From Mesostigma viride (taxonomy: Eukaryota > Streptophyta > Mesostigmatophyceae > Mesostigmatales > Mesostigmataceae): a stretch of DNA of 64,000 nucleotides. The stretch lies in NCBI GenBank assembly GCA_009746045.1, contig RPFO01001034.1:280001-344000 (forward strand), given 5' to 3'. A program made the position numbers and the translations under genes. Shown in pieces: positions 1 through 11,720 of this stretch. Every line of letters starts with the position of its first letter. The stretch's first letter is position 1. The notes under the pieces were generated by a model, which was given only the letters and a program-made list of their open reading frames with translations, was not told where the DNA came from and did not search any database.

Positions 1-13
1 GCGAGAAGTCGGA

Positions 14-314
14 GTACACGCAGTCGTCCAAGGTGGGTTGTCATTGGTGAATAACTTTTTTATATTCATGAGACAAGCATTTTATATGCATATAATGTAC
101 ACACAGTGGTGTGACATAGCAGAACGAGTACACGCAGTCATCTAAAAAGGTGCATTGGCGCTCGGTGTGAGGTTCATCGTTGCTATTTTTTGAACGTGTG
201 ATGGAGCAGGATGTACATGCAGTCATCCAAGGCGGGGTGCCTGTTGCCGCGTGAATGACATTTTTGCTATGTATAGAGCCTGTGGCAAGGAGAGCGCGCA
301 CACAGTCGTCCAAG
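14..314. repeat. Degenerate interspersed short repeat
   Basis: A motif close to GTACACGCAGTCRTCCAAG recurs four times, starting near 14, 128, 213 and 296, with spacing of about 82-114 bases. The sequence between copies is not alike. This looks like a decayed minisatellite or part of an older repeat that runs off the left edge. No gene is supported here. Confidence 0.5.
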
Positions 315-960
315 CTGCGTTGTTACTATGGCATGATTTTCTTTGGTGTCGCATGGCTGTTAATTGTAAAAGATGTGCCATCAAGCTATCGAAGCTAGAG
401 TGCCTTGGCTATCTCTGTCTGTGCATATGACACCGTCGCTATTTACAGAGCAACAGCCCAACTAAATTGTGCGATGTGCAATGGACGATCAGGCAAATGT
501 ATATGTTTGAGCGTATAGCCTGCCAATAATTGCAACCCCCAGAATATGTTATGCGATGGGTGGGCTGTTGCCTTGCTCATCTGTTTCTGCTCCCCATTAA
601 TAGCGCTACTTGGAAATGCAGTTTTTCCTATTGCTCCTAGTAGGGCCCTTGACTGAATCACGGTACAAGAGCTCACATCTTGCTGTGTATCTGATGTTAC
701 TGCGTATCGTGTTCCGTTTCACGTCGCTGACCTCGTGCAGCTGTTTGCTCAATTGCAAGAGCAAAAGGAGAGCGGTGCCGGGTTCAAGAGGCCAGCAAAG
801 ACCGACACGGATGGCGCCAAGCCGAAAGCTGGTACTTTCAAGCTATGAGAACAGAATGGAGGCTAAGTTCGAGACTGTCATGGACTGCAAGATGGCACAT
901 GAGGCCACTTCTTCTCACTCATTTCTGCTGGGCTTAACGACACAGAGATCTTTTTTATAT
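315..960. other. No recognisable feature
   Basis: Short open frames occur on both strands, but none has a recognisable domain, a composition like the coding regions elsewhere, or a supporting neighbour. I see nothing to annotate. Confidence 0.5.
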
Positions 961-1320
961 ATTCATTGAGAATGACAAATTACGGAGGTGAGAATGGCAC
1001 GCAACATAAGGACCCACGAAAAGAAGAAGAACCCTAAAGAAAATAATAATAATCTGACGCAGACGTGCAACGCAGAAGCCAGCACAAGGTACAACTAACT
1101 ACAACACTAAACTTCGGCACGCAGCAGCATCGCTGCCGGCCCACCAGGCCTGGGAAGGATCTAGACCGCATGGGTCGCGACAAAGTCGGCCCGGATGCGG
1201 CGGAATAACACATCAGCCACGGTGCAAGTGAGGGCAAGGGACAGGTGCTGCCGCCAATACGAGGACAACGTGCGGGCAGACCACGGGGCGGTCTGACCCT
1301 CGAGGTCGAGGCGGTCTTCA
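961..1320 (-). mobile_element. 3' relic of a non-LTR retrotransposon (REL-endonuclease family)
   Basis: The minus-strand translation contains REDRLDLEGQ, APWSAR and YWRQ in the same order as the C-terminus of the large reverse transcriptase at 58742-60952, so this is the 3' end of a related element. Its 3' flank (around TTCATTGAGAATGA) matches the relic near 27.13 kb but not the 3' end of the element at 58.6 kb. This implies a separate subfamily with its own 3' UTR. The 5' part is missing, and homology stops near 1320. Confidence 0.75.
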
Positions 1321-1895
1321 CGGTGTGGCATACATGTCATATGTCGATTTTCTTCTGATGGCCCGGCCGGCAGCCTGCGCCAGCCCGAGCACCCAGTTTT
1401 GGTACGGGACATCCCCAGCAGCGTCCTGTGAATTCGGATGTGTTTATATGTCATCTTTGCACAGAACATCAACATGGTAATCATGGCGGATGCATTCATT
1501 ATGCGGCTATGGCGGCCTACACTGGCTATGCCTGGAAAGCATTAGCCAGAGTGAGATATGAGAGTCCCGGCCAGCAGAACCCGGAAAGGTCGTGATCAAG
1601 CCAGGTACGGCAACTTGTTTACATGTCGTTTGCACGGGAATCTGTCGTTTATACATCGATTTTACACCAGTGTATCAGTGCCTCTTGCAGCAGGTTTCCA
1701 TGCCTGCTGTATGAGTGCTACTAGCCCCAAATCTGCGCAGTTTGTGGTGTTTACTTTGGAGGATGCCATTCCGTTAGTGGCGTGCCCCCGTCCGCGCGCG
1801 GCAGGGCCGCCACCCGTGGACTTTTCGTGCATGGACATGTGCTACACTATACGTGACGGGCTCACCCCCGGGCAGCCTCCTGGTTTGTCTGTAAT
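1321..1895. other. No recognisable feature
   Basis: A plus-strand open frame runs across here into the next repeat, but it has no known domain and overlaps transposon-derived sequence. It may include the true 5' part of the short element that follows. Nothing else is visible. Confidence 0.4.
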
Positions 1896-2133
1896 ATGGG
1901 GGCAGATGGTGCGCAAGGATAGATGGCAAGTAGTGATGAAGGAGACCACCCCCAAGCCTGTGGGGGCTCCGCGTGTGACCAAGTATGGCATTCATAGCGA
2001 TTCGGGCCGCGGTGCCCACACCCCTGTAACTAGGACCTAGATAGCTTATACCATCCATTCCATCCCATGTTCCCCTCCCACTGAGGACTTATGCTCACGT
2101 GACGCAGTCACGTGTCTATTAATTAATTAATTA
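1896..2133 (+). mobile_element. Short internally deleted derivative of the ORF1 element
   Basis: The first ~165 bases match the 5' end of the neighbouring element (from 2134). The rest matches that element's 3' end (from about 4177), down to an (ATTA)n tail. The switch falls in CCATTCCAT, which is present at both positions of the longer element (near 2293 and near 4181). The simplest explanation is deletion between these short direct repeats, giving a SINE-like derivative. Its tail abuts the 5' end of the next copy directly, a head-to-tail arrangement. A third, more diverged copy lies at 25484-25716. Confidence 0.7.
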
Positions 2134-2327
2134 ATGGGGGCAGATGGTGCGCAAGGATAGATGACAAGAAGTGGTGAAGGAGACCACCCCAAAGCCTGTG
2201 GGGGCTCCGCGTGTGACCAAGCATGGCATTCATAGCGATTCGGGCCGCGGTGCCCACACCCCTGTAACTAGGACCTAGATAGCTTATACCATCCATTCCA
2301 TTTTCCGCCGCTATTACGCAATATACG

Positions 2328-3731
2328 ATGAGCAAACGCCCATCGACGCAACGCAGCCTGACGGCTGCGCTCGGCAATGAAAATACGTCTGCAGCTCCGG
2401 CTGCAGCTTCGCCATCAGGGCCGGAAGGCAGTGGTGACACTAGTCGCGCACTGGTGGTCGCCCAGAACCCTCCCGGGCTCTCCTCGCCCTCTGCATCGCC
2501 TGACCCAAAGCGCAGTCGCCCAGGCGAACCTGGCTGGTCTGAGCGTGATTTTGACGTCGATAGGCTCTTTACCACCGCCTTTGACGCCAACAGGCCTGCC
2601 TTTTTCGACATGCCACCCATCAAGATACTGGAGCTCGTGTTTTACGGGTCACACGCCTCACTGCTGGCCCTGTGCCAGCAACTCAATTTCCACACCCAGC
2701 TTTTCCGCAACGGAGTTGACGGCCGGCATTCCCACCGCGTCTCAGACTCGTCGACCAACCTGGCCGGCTGGTCTCGCCCCCGCCTTCAGCTCGCAGCTCT
2801 CTTTACCCGCACTAAGCGCTCGGCCGAGGACCTTCTGCACCCCGCCCCCATCACCGAATCCACCTTGGTCCACCACCTCCACGCCGCCCTCTCACAGCAC
2901 GTGACGCCCATTGCTGCAGATGTGGCGGCAATTGGCGGCACGCTGGCTGCTGAGCTCCCCACCATCCCCACCGCCACCGCCTCCCTCCTCGCCTCCCCCC
3001 CCCCCCCCCTCCGCCTCCACCGACTCCATCACCGCCCAGCTCCGCGACATCGACCAGCGTCTTAACGGGACAACGCCATCGCTATCGAGGTTCTGCAGAA
3101 CACCGCAGGCCTCACCGCCCAGGCGGTGAAGGACATTGCCGCCAAGCCAGCCCCGGCTGGCCTGGCCGGCGATGCTCCTCCCATCACCACCTGGGCGGAC
3201 ATGCTTAAGCAACACACCACCTCCACCACCTCCGCCGTCGCAGCCCAGCTCCAACGGCAGACGCTTGACCTCCGCGAGGAGGCCGAGCTCGCCAAGCGCA
3301 GCCTCAACGTCATTGTCAAGAACCTCAAGATGGAGGAAGGTGAGAATTCCGAGAAGCTTGCGCGTGCTTTTGAGAGAGAAATCCTTGATCGCATGGGCCT
3401 TACTGGTGAGATCGAGCTGGTCGCCCACCGCCTTCCCCGCGCGCGGGGTAAGGCAGGGCCGCCCCCGCTCCTTCTCACCTTTAAGACCCCGGCGGACAAG
3501 ATTTCTTTTCTCAGACGCCGCAAGCGACTCGAGAAGACTCTCTTCACCCTTGATGACGACTTGACCCTGGCGCAGCAACAACGGCGACGGGAGCTATGGC
3601 CGACCTACCTCCAGCTCCGGCAGACCAAGGCGGGGCAGCCGGTGTACTGGAAGGGGGCGGCCATCTACGTCGGCCACAAGCCCTGGCAGGCGACCCCCGC
3701 GGCCCCAGCGACTCCAGACGCCCCAGCTTAG
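2328..3731 (+). pseudogene. L1-type ORF1 protein (RRM plus C-terminal domain), frameshifted
   Basis: The predicted product resembles nucleic-acid-binding ORF1 proteins of L1-like elements, which coat element RNA and act as chaperones. The N-terminal half (from the ATG at 2328) is Ser/Pro/Ala-rich. The C-terminal third (from about 3126) has a coiled-coil-like stretch, an RRM-like strand with LNVIVKNL, and a trailing domain with RRRELWPTYLQLRQ and VYWKGAAIYV, typical of the ORF1 C-terminal domain. The frame is lost in a run of 15 C (2995-3009), runs in another frame through SITAQLRDIDQRL, and returns near 3064, so two compensating indels separate the halves. This could be decay, slippage in the C tract or a sequencing error. 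The product call rests on motif pattern, not a database match. Confidence 0.6.
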
Positions 3732-4242
3732 GGGAATACAGCAGTAGTAGTGTAGAATAGATAGACCGTGGCCATGTACATGTACGCCTCCTAGAGGCAC
3801 TATCCCAGCTAAGCCACGCGCTTTATTTAATCATGTACATGTGTGCCTATGATGAACCACACTCCAGATGATGCCTAGCTTTATTTAGTTATGTTGTGCC
3901 CATGCAGGGAGTAACTCTCTGCTGATCGAGACGCCATGCCCTAGCTTCTTTGTATAGCTATGCTGATCTTCCCCCCCATGACAGGCTCCCCCTTCGCTGG
4001 GCATAGCTTGAAGATCATGGGGATGCAAGTGCCCTGGTGCACCTAGAGCAAGGGTCCTTTACATCCCCACCCTTGCAGGAAGTAGCTTAGGATGTATGAT
4101 AGGCCATATGCCCCCTCTCAAGGGCTATGTGCTAGATATACTCCCAACGGAGTTATGTTACAATTCAATTCAATTCAATCCATTCCATCCCATGTTCCCC
4201 TCCCACTGAGGACTTATGCTCACGTGACGCAATCACGTGTCT

Positions 4243-4317
4243 ATTAATTAATTAATTAATTAATTAATTAATTAATTAATTAATTAATTAATTAATTAAT
4301 TAATTAATTAATTAATT
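4243..4317. repeat. (ATTA)n microsatellite tail
   Basis: About 75 bases of the perfect tetranucleotide ATTA form the 3' terminus of the ORF1 element. The short derivative at 1896-2133 ends with the same unit, so this is the element's tail sequence and not an independent microsatellite. Confidence 0.9.
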
Positions 4318-4976
4318 CCGTTAGTGCTGGTTTAGCAACTTCTTTGTTTTTCAGCACTTTTTACAGTCCTATGTGGCTGTATACGATGCATAACTGTGTG
4401 GCATTAATGAAATTTCATGGATGGCTGCTTACGCGCGCGTAACCCACACACGTAGACCTGTGAGCGCGTTATTTAGGTCAGATGGGCTATACGTGCGGTC
4501 TGACCCAAGGAAAGCATGTGATGGTGGCACTATTTAATGAAATTGTCCAATGTTAATATTGAGGTTCCCGACCCTCCCAGTAGGTGTTATTATTATTATC
4601 TAGGGGGCTTTTGCTTACCTGAATTAAAATGATCGTCTTTTGTCCAACTTTGGCAGTTAAAATCTTGCAAAGCACTGAATGCACTCAGGATCTGAAAGCC
4701 CTTGAAGTTTAGATACTCCTAGCACCTTGGTTGGTGGTATTTGAAGTTGTGGCCTATGAGTTATGATTTTTTCCATTTTCGATCAGGGGTCTTAAAATGC
4801 CAAAAAACCATTCCCGGAAGTCCTATGGGTTAAGTTACGGTCGCCGCCCACACTTCGGCGTCGTAACTTAAAGCGGGAACGTAACCTTAAGAATCGTAAC
4901 TTATTGCGGGAATGACTGTATCATGACAGCATGGGACGGGTGAATCTGCGAGCCGCCATATGCTGAGCATTTGTCA
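4318..4976. other. Intergenic, downstream of LRR-A
   Basis: No coding sequence is seen. Near 4830-4915 there are several alternating GTTACG/CGTAAC words around GTAACTTA, giving weak hairpin potential. This interval is the 3' flank of the minus-strand LRR-A gene. No polyadenylation signal could be assigned with confidence. Confidence 0.4.
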
Positions 4977-7118
4977 CTATACGAAATCAATGTCCAGGTT
5001 GGGCCACGCATCCCTCACAGCCTGGACATCCCTCTCGGTCATGCAGCGCTTGTCGATGTCTATACTCCTCAGCGCGCTGCACCGTGACACGACCGCCATG
5101 ATGCCCGTGTTACTGACGCCCCCGCACCTGCTGATCGACAATCCCACCAGCTGGCCGCAGCGCTCGCTGATGGCCGCCATGCCAACATCGGAGACACGCG
5201 TGCACCCCGCCGCCCGCAATTTGACAAGCGCGCAGTGCCTCACCAAGGCAGTAATGCCCTCATCGCCCACCTCACAGAAGGACACGTCTGCGTCCTTGAG
5301 ACGCGGGCAGTGCCTTGCCAGCGCCACCAGGCTGACGTCCGTCACCGCATCACAACTGGATGCACGCAGCACCTCCAGCGCGCCCAAGTTGGGGGCCATT
5401 GCCGCAAGCCCCTGGTCCGTGAAGCCACCGCAGAGCTCGCTCACGTCAAGTTTCCGCAGCCTCCTGCAGCTGTCTCCCACCATAGTTATGCCAGCGTCCG
5501 TTAACCTGTCCCAACCGACTAGATTCAACACCTCCAGCTGCAAGCAGTTTTGCAGCACCGCAGCCAGACCGTCGTCTTTGACGCAAACGTCTTCCCATTC
5601 CCGTAGCCGCATCCTTTCGTAAGGAGTGGGCACCACTTCGTCTCGGACCCTAAAGGGATGGCCGGACATGTCCAGGGATCGCAGGCCGGGGCAGTGCTGC
5701 GCAATGGCTAGGAAAGTGCGGTTGCCAGCATAAATCTTGCTGAGTTTGAGTTTACAAAGACGCGGGCACCGCCGGACGAGTTCGACCAAGCCGGCATCGG
5801 TCACAGTGCCCCTGCAACCGGAAAGGTACAGCGTGTGCAGCTGCGGGCAGTTGTGCGCCACCGCCAGCACGCTGGCATCCGTCACGCGATCGGAAATAAA
5901 GATGCGAAGCTCTTCCAAAAGGGGACACGATGCTGCAAACGCCGTAACGCAGGCGTCCGATCGAGCTACGTCGCCAAAGTGCAGGTGTCTAAGCGCGCTG
6001 CATCGCGCGGCAAGAGCGCTCACGCTGGCGTCTGTGAACTTGTTGCTGTCTATGGTCAGGGAGTGCAGCTCGCGACAGCTGGCAGGGGCCAAGCGAATTG
6101 CGGCGTCGCTGATTTCAGGGGTCAAATCAAGCTTCTTCAGCTGCATGCAATTGAACATCACTGCTGCAATGCCCCTGTCCCCGACGCCAGACCAGTAGTA
6201 TTTCAAGTTTTCCAGCAGAGGGCAGTCCTCCGCCACCGCCGCGACTCCGGCATCACCCACACCTCTGCAACCTCTAACATCCAGAGTGCGCAGGCCAACA
6301 CATCCCCGTGCGATGGCACTGACTCCCGCATCGCTGACGCATGTGCGCCGGATGTTGAGGTGCTGCAAGCGCGGGCAGTGCGTGGCCACGGCCATCATAC
6401 TGGCATCCGAGACGCTTTTGTTGCCCCCAACGTCCAGGTGTTCCAGTTGCTGGCAGCCGGCCGCGATGGCCGACACACTGGCATCCGTGATGAGGTCGCA
6501 GTCGTAGAAGCCCAGGAGGCAGCTACTGACCTCTAGATGGGTCAGTCCGCCGCAGTTGGCTGCCACCGCACGCAACCCCGCGTCACTGACCCCCTTGCAC
6601 CCTAGCAGGCTCAGGGTGTGAATCCGCCGGCAGTGGGTGGCCAGGTGCGTCACCACCGCATCCGCAACCGGGAGCTTCCACCAGTGTTGCGCGAGCAATG
6701 TGCCCTCTGACACTGCCAGCCCTGAGGCCCTCTGCGCTTCGAACACCTGCAGGTTGGGGCACTTGGCTGCCAGCCACATCAAAGGACCTCCTTCAAGCCG
6801 GCCGCGCTTGTCGAGAGCAAACAGGTCATCCGGGCCGATACGTTGCAAGGCCTGCAGGGAGGCGTCCACTGAGGCCTTGAAGGCGTGGCCTAATCCTCTC
6901 ATCCGCACCCGGTCTGCCAACGGCACCGCCTCCATGATCAGCGCACCCAGGCCGGGCACGCCGACCAGGTCCTGCAGGCTGGGAGTTGCTGGCTGCTTCG
7001 CTGCGGCTGAAGATACCGACGCGGTGGCCTCCGCCGCACGTGGGCATACATCTTGCAAACGTTCCATGCCGGGGGCACAGCACTTCAGTGCCTCGAGTGT
7101 CCGGCAGAGAAGACTCAA
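4977..7118 (-). CDS. LRR-A: F-box-like leucine-rich-repeat protein, intact
   Basis: This 713-residue protein is built almost wholly of ~26-residue cysteine-type LRRs with the pattern C..L..LDVSGC..VTDAG, as in the AMN1/FBXL group. Near residues 48-90 a segment with PGLGALIMEAVPLADRVRMR resembles a degenerate F-box. The family typically recruits substrates to SCF ubiquitin ligases, but that role is inferred. The frame is open from Met to a stop just after a final half-repeat ending in DIDFV, which the tandem paralogues have lost. It is the only copy in the window with no disabling change and lies inverted relative to copies B, C and D, about 9.5 kb away. An upstream Met start was chosen because its N-terminus (CRTLEAL...MERL) has a counterpart before copies C and D. 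Confidence 0.85.
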   Translation of the reverse strand: MSLLCRTLEALKCCAPGMERLQDVCPRAAEATASVSSAAAKQPATPSLQDLVGVPGLGALIMEAVPLADRVRMRGLGHAFKASVDASLQALQRIGPDDLFALDKRGRLEGGPLMWLAAKCPNLQVFEAQRASGLAVSEGTLLAQHWWKLPVADAVVTHLATHCRRIHTLSLLGCKGVSDAGLRAVAANCGGLTHLEVSSCLLGFYDCDLITDASVSAIAAGCQQLEHLDVGGNKSVSDASMMAVATHCPRLQHLNIRRTCVSDAGVSAIARGCVGLRTLDVRGCRGVGDAGVAAVAEDCPLLENLKYYWSGVGDRGIAAVMFNCMQLKKLDLTPEISDAAIRLAPASCRELHSLTIDSNKFTDASVSALAARCSALRHLHFGDVARSDACVTAFAASCPLLEELRIFISDRVTDASVLAVAHNCPQLHTLYLSGCRGTVTDAGLVELVRRCPRLCKLKLSKIYAGNRTFLAIAQHCPGLRSLDMSGHPFRVRDEVVPTPYERMRLREWEDVCVKDDGLAAVLQNCLQLEVLNLVGWDRLTDAGITMVGDSCRRLRKLDVSELCGGFTDQGLAAMAPNLGALEVLRASSCDAVTDVSLVALARHCPRLKDADVSFCEVGDEGITALVRHCALVKLRAAGCTRVSDVGMAAISERCGQLVGLSISRCGGVSNTGIMAVVSRCSALRSIDIDKRCMTERDVQAVRDAWPNLDIDFV

Positions 7119-9447
7119 ACTTCACATGCGCCTGCCGTCAGTAACGACTCCCGCCGGGCGCTTGGAAAAGCTGGGATGCTGCCCCCAAACGGTCAACACC
7201 TTCCAGCCCTGCCAGATAAAAATTCCCTCAGGAATGAACTTGTGCTGTACGAGGGCATACGGCAACAGGTACTAGCACCAGGGGGAAGAGAGGTCCCTGG
7301 CGCCGGGCCCTGCTTGCTCCGCTCCCTTATTAATTAATTAATTAAACACATGCAATAAGATTCGTGTGAGCATGGCATAAGAAGGAGCGCTTCCTTATGA
7401 CCCCCTTAACCAGGCTCCACGTGCAGAGGCCTGCACGCACGTCACTGGGCTCGGGAAACTGCTGAGATCCAGTTGCTGAGGCCCGTCCTCACGCGCACGG
7501 AAAAGTGGATGAAGTGGTGCTCGGTGTGCCTTGCGTCAAATGAACGTCACCTGGCAGTCACGAAACGCGATAGAAGGCAGGGGAGCGGCAGGTCCAGGGG
7601 CAGAGGCAGGAGCAGGGGCAGGGGCAGTGCAGGGGCACAACACACGGTGTGTCATGTATCAATAAAGTAAGGTAGACAATCTAAAATCTTATGATTGACA
7701 ACCTGTCTCCAGCGATGCACCTAATCAGTCATGCAAACAACAACGTCAGGCTAAGGGGAGGAGCCGTGGAGGGGACAAAGACATGCGATAGCTGCACAAC
7801 GCCAGCGCACAGGTAATCGAATCTAGCATCAAACGTCCTCCCCCACTGCTGTGCACACGTCCTCCCTGGGATACCGTGCACTGCAGCACATTTATGGGGT
7901 GAAATATTCTGCCAACCCCATGCAGTAGCTGCCTGCTTGTGGTTGAACCGGTCCACACTATCCCCATCCTCCATCTGACACGCCACCGTGTGGTGTACAG
8001 TTGCCCTACCAAAATACACTACTTCTATTGCCGACCCCCTCCAAAGGCAAACAAACAACATGTAGGCAAGGAGGCCTGAGGGCTTAGCTGGTATTATTAG
8101 ACACGCGTTAGCACATGTTAGCGTGCGATAGCACGTGTGCGGCTGTGTGGCTGCACAAATGGTGGAACGAGCAAAGCCGCGGCCCTCTACGGGCTAGTCC
8201 ATTAAGGAACGAAGGAACAGTAGCGCAGGCTGCCGAGGGAAGCACACGAAATGTCCTTGCAAACTGCAATGCACGGTGGAATTTTTTATTGGCACATGTG
8301 CAGATGGGCGATGAGGAGTCATTCCCTCAAGATGGGAATATGCCAGGTTCAGGCGGACCAGGGCGACGCAAGCATGAACATTTGAAAATCCACGGAGCAA
8401 GAGGCGCAGTGTGGACAGATACAAAAAAGGGACAGTCTACCTCTTCCCGTTTCTTACTGCACCCAATAATATTAATGGTCGTGTGTCTATAAAAAAGGAA
8501 AAGTGAGGTGAGGGATGGTCCGTTAGGGGAAGACAAATAAGCCTTGTTGGCATGCCAAGCGCTTCATTTATTGCCTCTGGGCGGGAAGGTGAATCCAAGC
8601 CTCTACTTGAAGATGATATAGATAACGTGTAGGAAGCTACCAATGAAAATGCTCACCTGAGAGCCAAAACAACGGCAAGATCAATGCCGCGGCTCAGCTG
8701 CATTCAATTATCCTATCATAAGCTGCCCAGAGGCGGCAAAAGCCCTGGCAGGAAACGGCAAAAATTACAATTGCCAATAAGCATGGATTTTGACAGCACA
8801 ACCCGTGCATGAGACCTACATTTGGGCGATAACTGCTGAGCAATCTAGAGTGGCAGCTGCTAAAGCAACTACGAATTTCCGTGTTGCCAGGTAATGCCTG
8901 CCTCCCCAAACAAGCTTGGGTCTTGTATAGGGTGTGTTTTATAAAGGACGGTGTACATGTCAAACGGTTACTCCGCATAGCGCCCAGAATGATCCGCGAT
9001 TCCGCATGGTCTCGCTACATAATTCGACTAAACCAAGGACATCATACTTTACCCCACAGGTACAGCCAAGTAAAGCATCTACAACGCGGTCAGCAACTTT
9101 CAGCAGCTAGCGCGACAAATCCATGCACCTAGAACAACATCTCATGCTTCGCGTGTCGTTAGCACGTTAGTACGTACCAATTTGTAAACATGAACCTCCG
9201 CTGTGGTTACCGGCCTCTGGCCCACCCGGAGCACCGACGGAAACTTGCTAAGAAGCCTCGCCGGCACCCTTGTTGTTCGCGTGCTAATGGCAGTTGCGGG
9301 CTCATGAACCAAATCTAAACGAATTTAAACTCGAAAACGGCCCCGTATCAGTCGTGGATCTTTCGCTGGAACTTCATGCGGTGCACATTTGCACCCAGCG
9401 GCGTGCACGCTGGAAACGGGTGACCGAAGTACTACTGCAGACTGATG
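7119..9447. other. Long stretch without supported genes
   Basis: The first ~150 bases are the 5' flank of LRR-A. A short TTAA run occurs at 7328-7345, and a GGGGCAGG-type purine run near 7580-7630. Open frames up to 125 codons exist on both strands, but none shows a domain or strong coding character, and opposite-strand frames overlap. I see no gene that can be defended. Confidence 0.4.
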
Positions 9448-9470
9448 TTGAGTTGAGTTGAGTTGAGTTT
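9448..9470. repeat. (TTGAG)n short microsatellite
   Basis: Four and a half copies of TTGAG are followed by TTTATTCCAGCGG. On the minus strand this reads as AATAAACTCAACTCAAC, the kind of simple tail that ends some non-LTR elements, but no element body could be recognised beside it. Confidence 0.55.
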
Positions 9471-10908
9471 ATTCCAGCGGTGGTGTACCGACAGCGTATA
9501 GACTGATGTATGCGCTGTTTACCTACATCCAACATAAAAATTGGATTATTGGTGGCCTCCATCTTTGGCGGGAGATCGTCGGAGCGAAAACGGCTTGAGA
9601 GGTTGGTAATTGGTTTAATGCTTGCCAGAGTCTTGCCAGCCTTACCGTACAGCCATACCGTACTGTGGCCCAGGCGCGTCATGAAATCCCCGTCATAAGT
9701 CATAACCTTCAGCTCAGGTAATTCACGTGCACGTCTGGTCACGACGCATTTGCCGCGATTGCCGATTCCAGAAAGCCCCTCGCTCGCCAACTCGGCGTAA
9801 AGTTAATTAATGTTGAAACTCTGCCTCACAAGTACGTCTCTCGCACCGTGGTTCTGGGCCCCTAGATCTTCATCTCTACCTACGCACAACCTCGGGCTGT
9901 ACGTTGGTTTGACGTTGTATTGATGCCGTATGAGGGGGAGACCAATCAGTGCCCCAGTTCTTAATGCCCCATTTCGCCTCATACCACCTAGCTGCACGTC
10001 TGGTTATCTGCGATTACTACTGACCTTCGAGTTAGCTCCTCTCGTGACTGATGCGGAAGGCCTGCAATCGGCTGACGGAGGACAAGCAAGGCTAGGAGAG
10101 ACTAGGCGAACATGATTCTAGCCGGCCGGTAATTCAAGTTGCGCTCCGAGCGGACCAGGGTCGGTAACCACGGCGTTCAGATTTCACGCAAGGTACTTGT
10201 TACGACAGTATTGCACTGGGTGTATGCGCTGATGTCTGCCCTGCTCTGGTTGATTGCTGATTGTGCTTGCAGAGATGGGAAATGACCTTGTTTGGCGGTG
10301 CGGTTTTGCGGACGGAACCCTATCCACGTCATCGTGTATCGTAGGTGGACGTGGCATTTGACTGTTTAGACATATATGTGACGGTTATGGGTACGCACGT
10401 ACACAAGCTCACAATCACACACCATGGTATTTGAGACATGACCGCGCGTAACCTAAGAGGAAGTTTCCTGGGTTTTCAACGACTGCCACACACTCGCCTT
10501 GTGCTACCCTTTTCTAGGAAAACAACAGTTGCACTCCCAAGTCCTACGCTTGTTGGGTCTTTCTTTGGATATTCTTGAAACCTTTTCTAAAATCACTTCA
10601 GACTGGGCATGTGGGTGGCTACTGACATATCACATGAGGAGAGCCACAGAACCTTGCCATGGAGCCACCCTGTCATTTGTTGTCAGGGCTGGAGGGTCTT
10701 GATTTACACTTCCTTGTATTTTTTTCTCATAAGTATTGTTATATTGTTAGGGCTCCATGTACTCGTCTTATATAATTGAATACCCCTTTCTTATCTTTTA
10801 ATACCTATTCATTACTCGACAGTGGAGCTTCATGTTCTCATCTTATAGCTTTAAATATCCCTCTTTCGAACCTAGAGGTACCAATAGGCAACGGATGCCT
10901 TTTGAGAA
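9471..10908. other. No recognisable feature
   Basis: AT/GC content is mixed and only short open frames occur. Nothing here resembles the coding, retroelement or repeat families found elsewhere in the window. Confidence 0.4.
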
Positions 10909-11046
10909 GGCGATAGCCAACATCTAAAAGGGGCACCCGTGCAGGGCTTGATAAGGCGATAGCCAACATCTAAAAGGGCCCCCCGTTCCGGGCTTGATAC
11001 GGCGATAGCCAACATCTAAAAGGGCCACCCGTTCAGGGCTTGGTAG
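10909..11046. repeat. 46-bp tandem repeat, three copies
   Basis: Units begin GGCGATAGCCAACATCTAAA at 10909, 10955 and 11001, an exact 46-base period. Each is followed by a slightly varying GGGC-CCCGTTCAGGGCTTG part. No coding potential is evident. Confidence 0.9.
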
Positions 11047-11720
11047 GCTTATGGAATTAGATAGGCCATGGCTGTAATGAAGTGGACAACCATACTATTT
11101 TAGTTTAGGGCCATGATTGCCCTTTATTTTCTAGCTGGCAACGTGGTGCCTGCCCATTCCTTCTTCTGGTAGCTTTACTGTCCTGGATGGCTATTTGTCG
11201 GAGGAGGTGAATAGGTATTATGAGCCAGTCTGATGGCTTGGGAAACCGAGGGCTTCTCCTTCCGTGCCTGTAACTCCCGTTCCTGTATCTGGGGACCCTT
11301 TGGGGGGCAACTAGGCTAAAAGGGGGGCTAAAATGGGGTTGGCTTCCAAAACTGTAGCCGGCCAGCTTCCCTGAATTTCGATTGTGTTGCTTTGCTTCCC
11401 CAATTTGCAACTGTGCTGTCTGTGCAGTCACTACAGCCGCCTGCAAATGTGCAGTCAGTGTATATACCTGCTGGCTTTGCCCATGCAGCTCCTTATGGCA
11501 AATGGCAGGCTGGCATGGCGTGCCATCTGGCGACCCTTTACCCATGGCATCTAGATTTCCGCCGCTCATCGGCATCGTGCTAAGTTTCTTGTTGGGGGCG
11601 ATAGGCAGCCGCGTGTGTATGAAGTCTGGGATTTATTCCTTTATATCAAGGTGCCACCTTCTCAATTGGCTGGGGTATCTTAGGGCAATAATTGGAGGAG
11701 CTTTAACCCCTCAACCGTCT
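11047..11720. other. No recognisable feature
   Basis: Overlapping open frames on both strands show no domains. Nothing is supported. Confidence 0.35.

Larger units (their letters stand above)
2134..4317 (+). mobile_element. Non-LTR retrotransposon carrying ORF1 only
   Basis: A ~190-base leader, an L1-type ORF1 and a ~510-base 3' UTR are followed by an (ATTA)n tail. No endonuclease or reverse transcriptase reading frame is present. It is therefore either a non-autonomous member or has lost ORF2. The 5' end is defined by identity with the preceding short derivative, beginning ATGGGGGCAG. Target duplications were not identifiable because both ends are low-complexity. Confidence 0.65.

Noticed and set aside
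1558-2040. 160-codon plus-strand frame
   Set aside because: Its second half is the 5' repeat shared with the ORF1 element. The first half has no recognisable feature.
8115-8492. 125-codon plus-strand frame
   Set aside because: It has no domain, an opposite-strand frame overlaps it, and composition is unlike the coding regions in the window.
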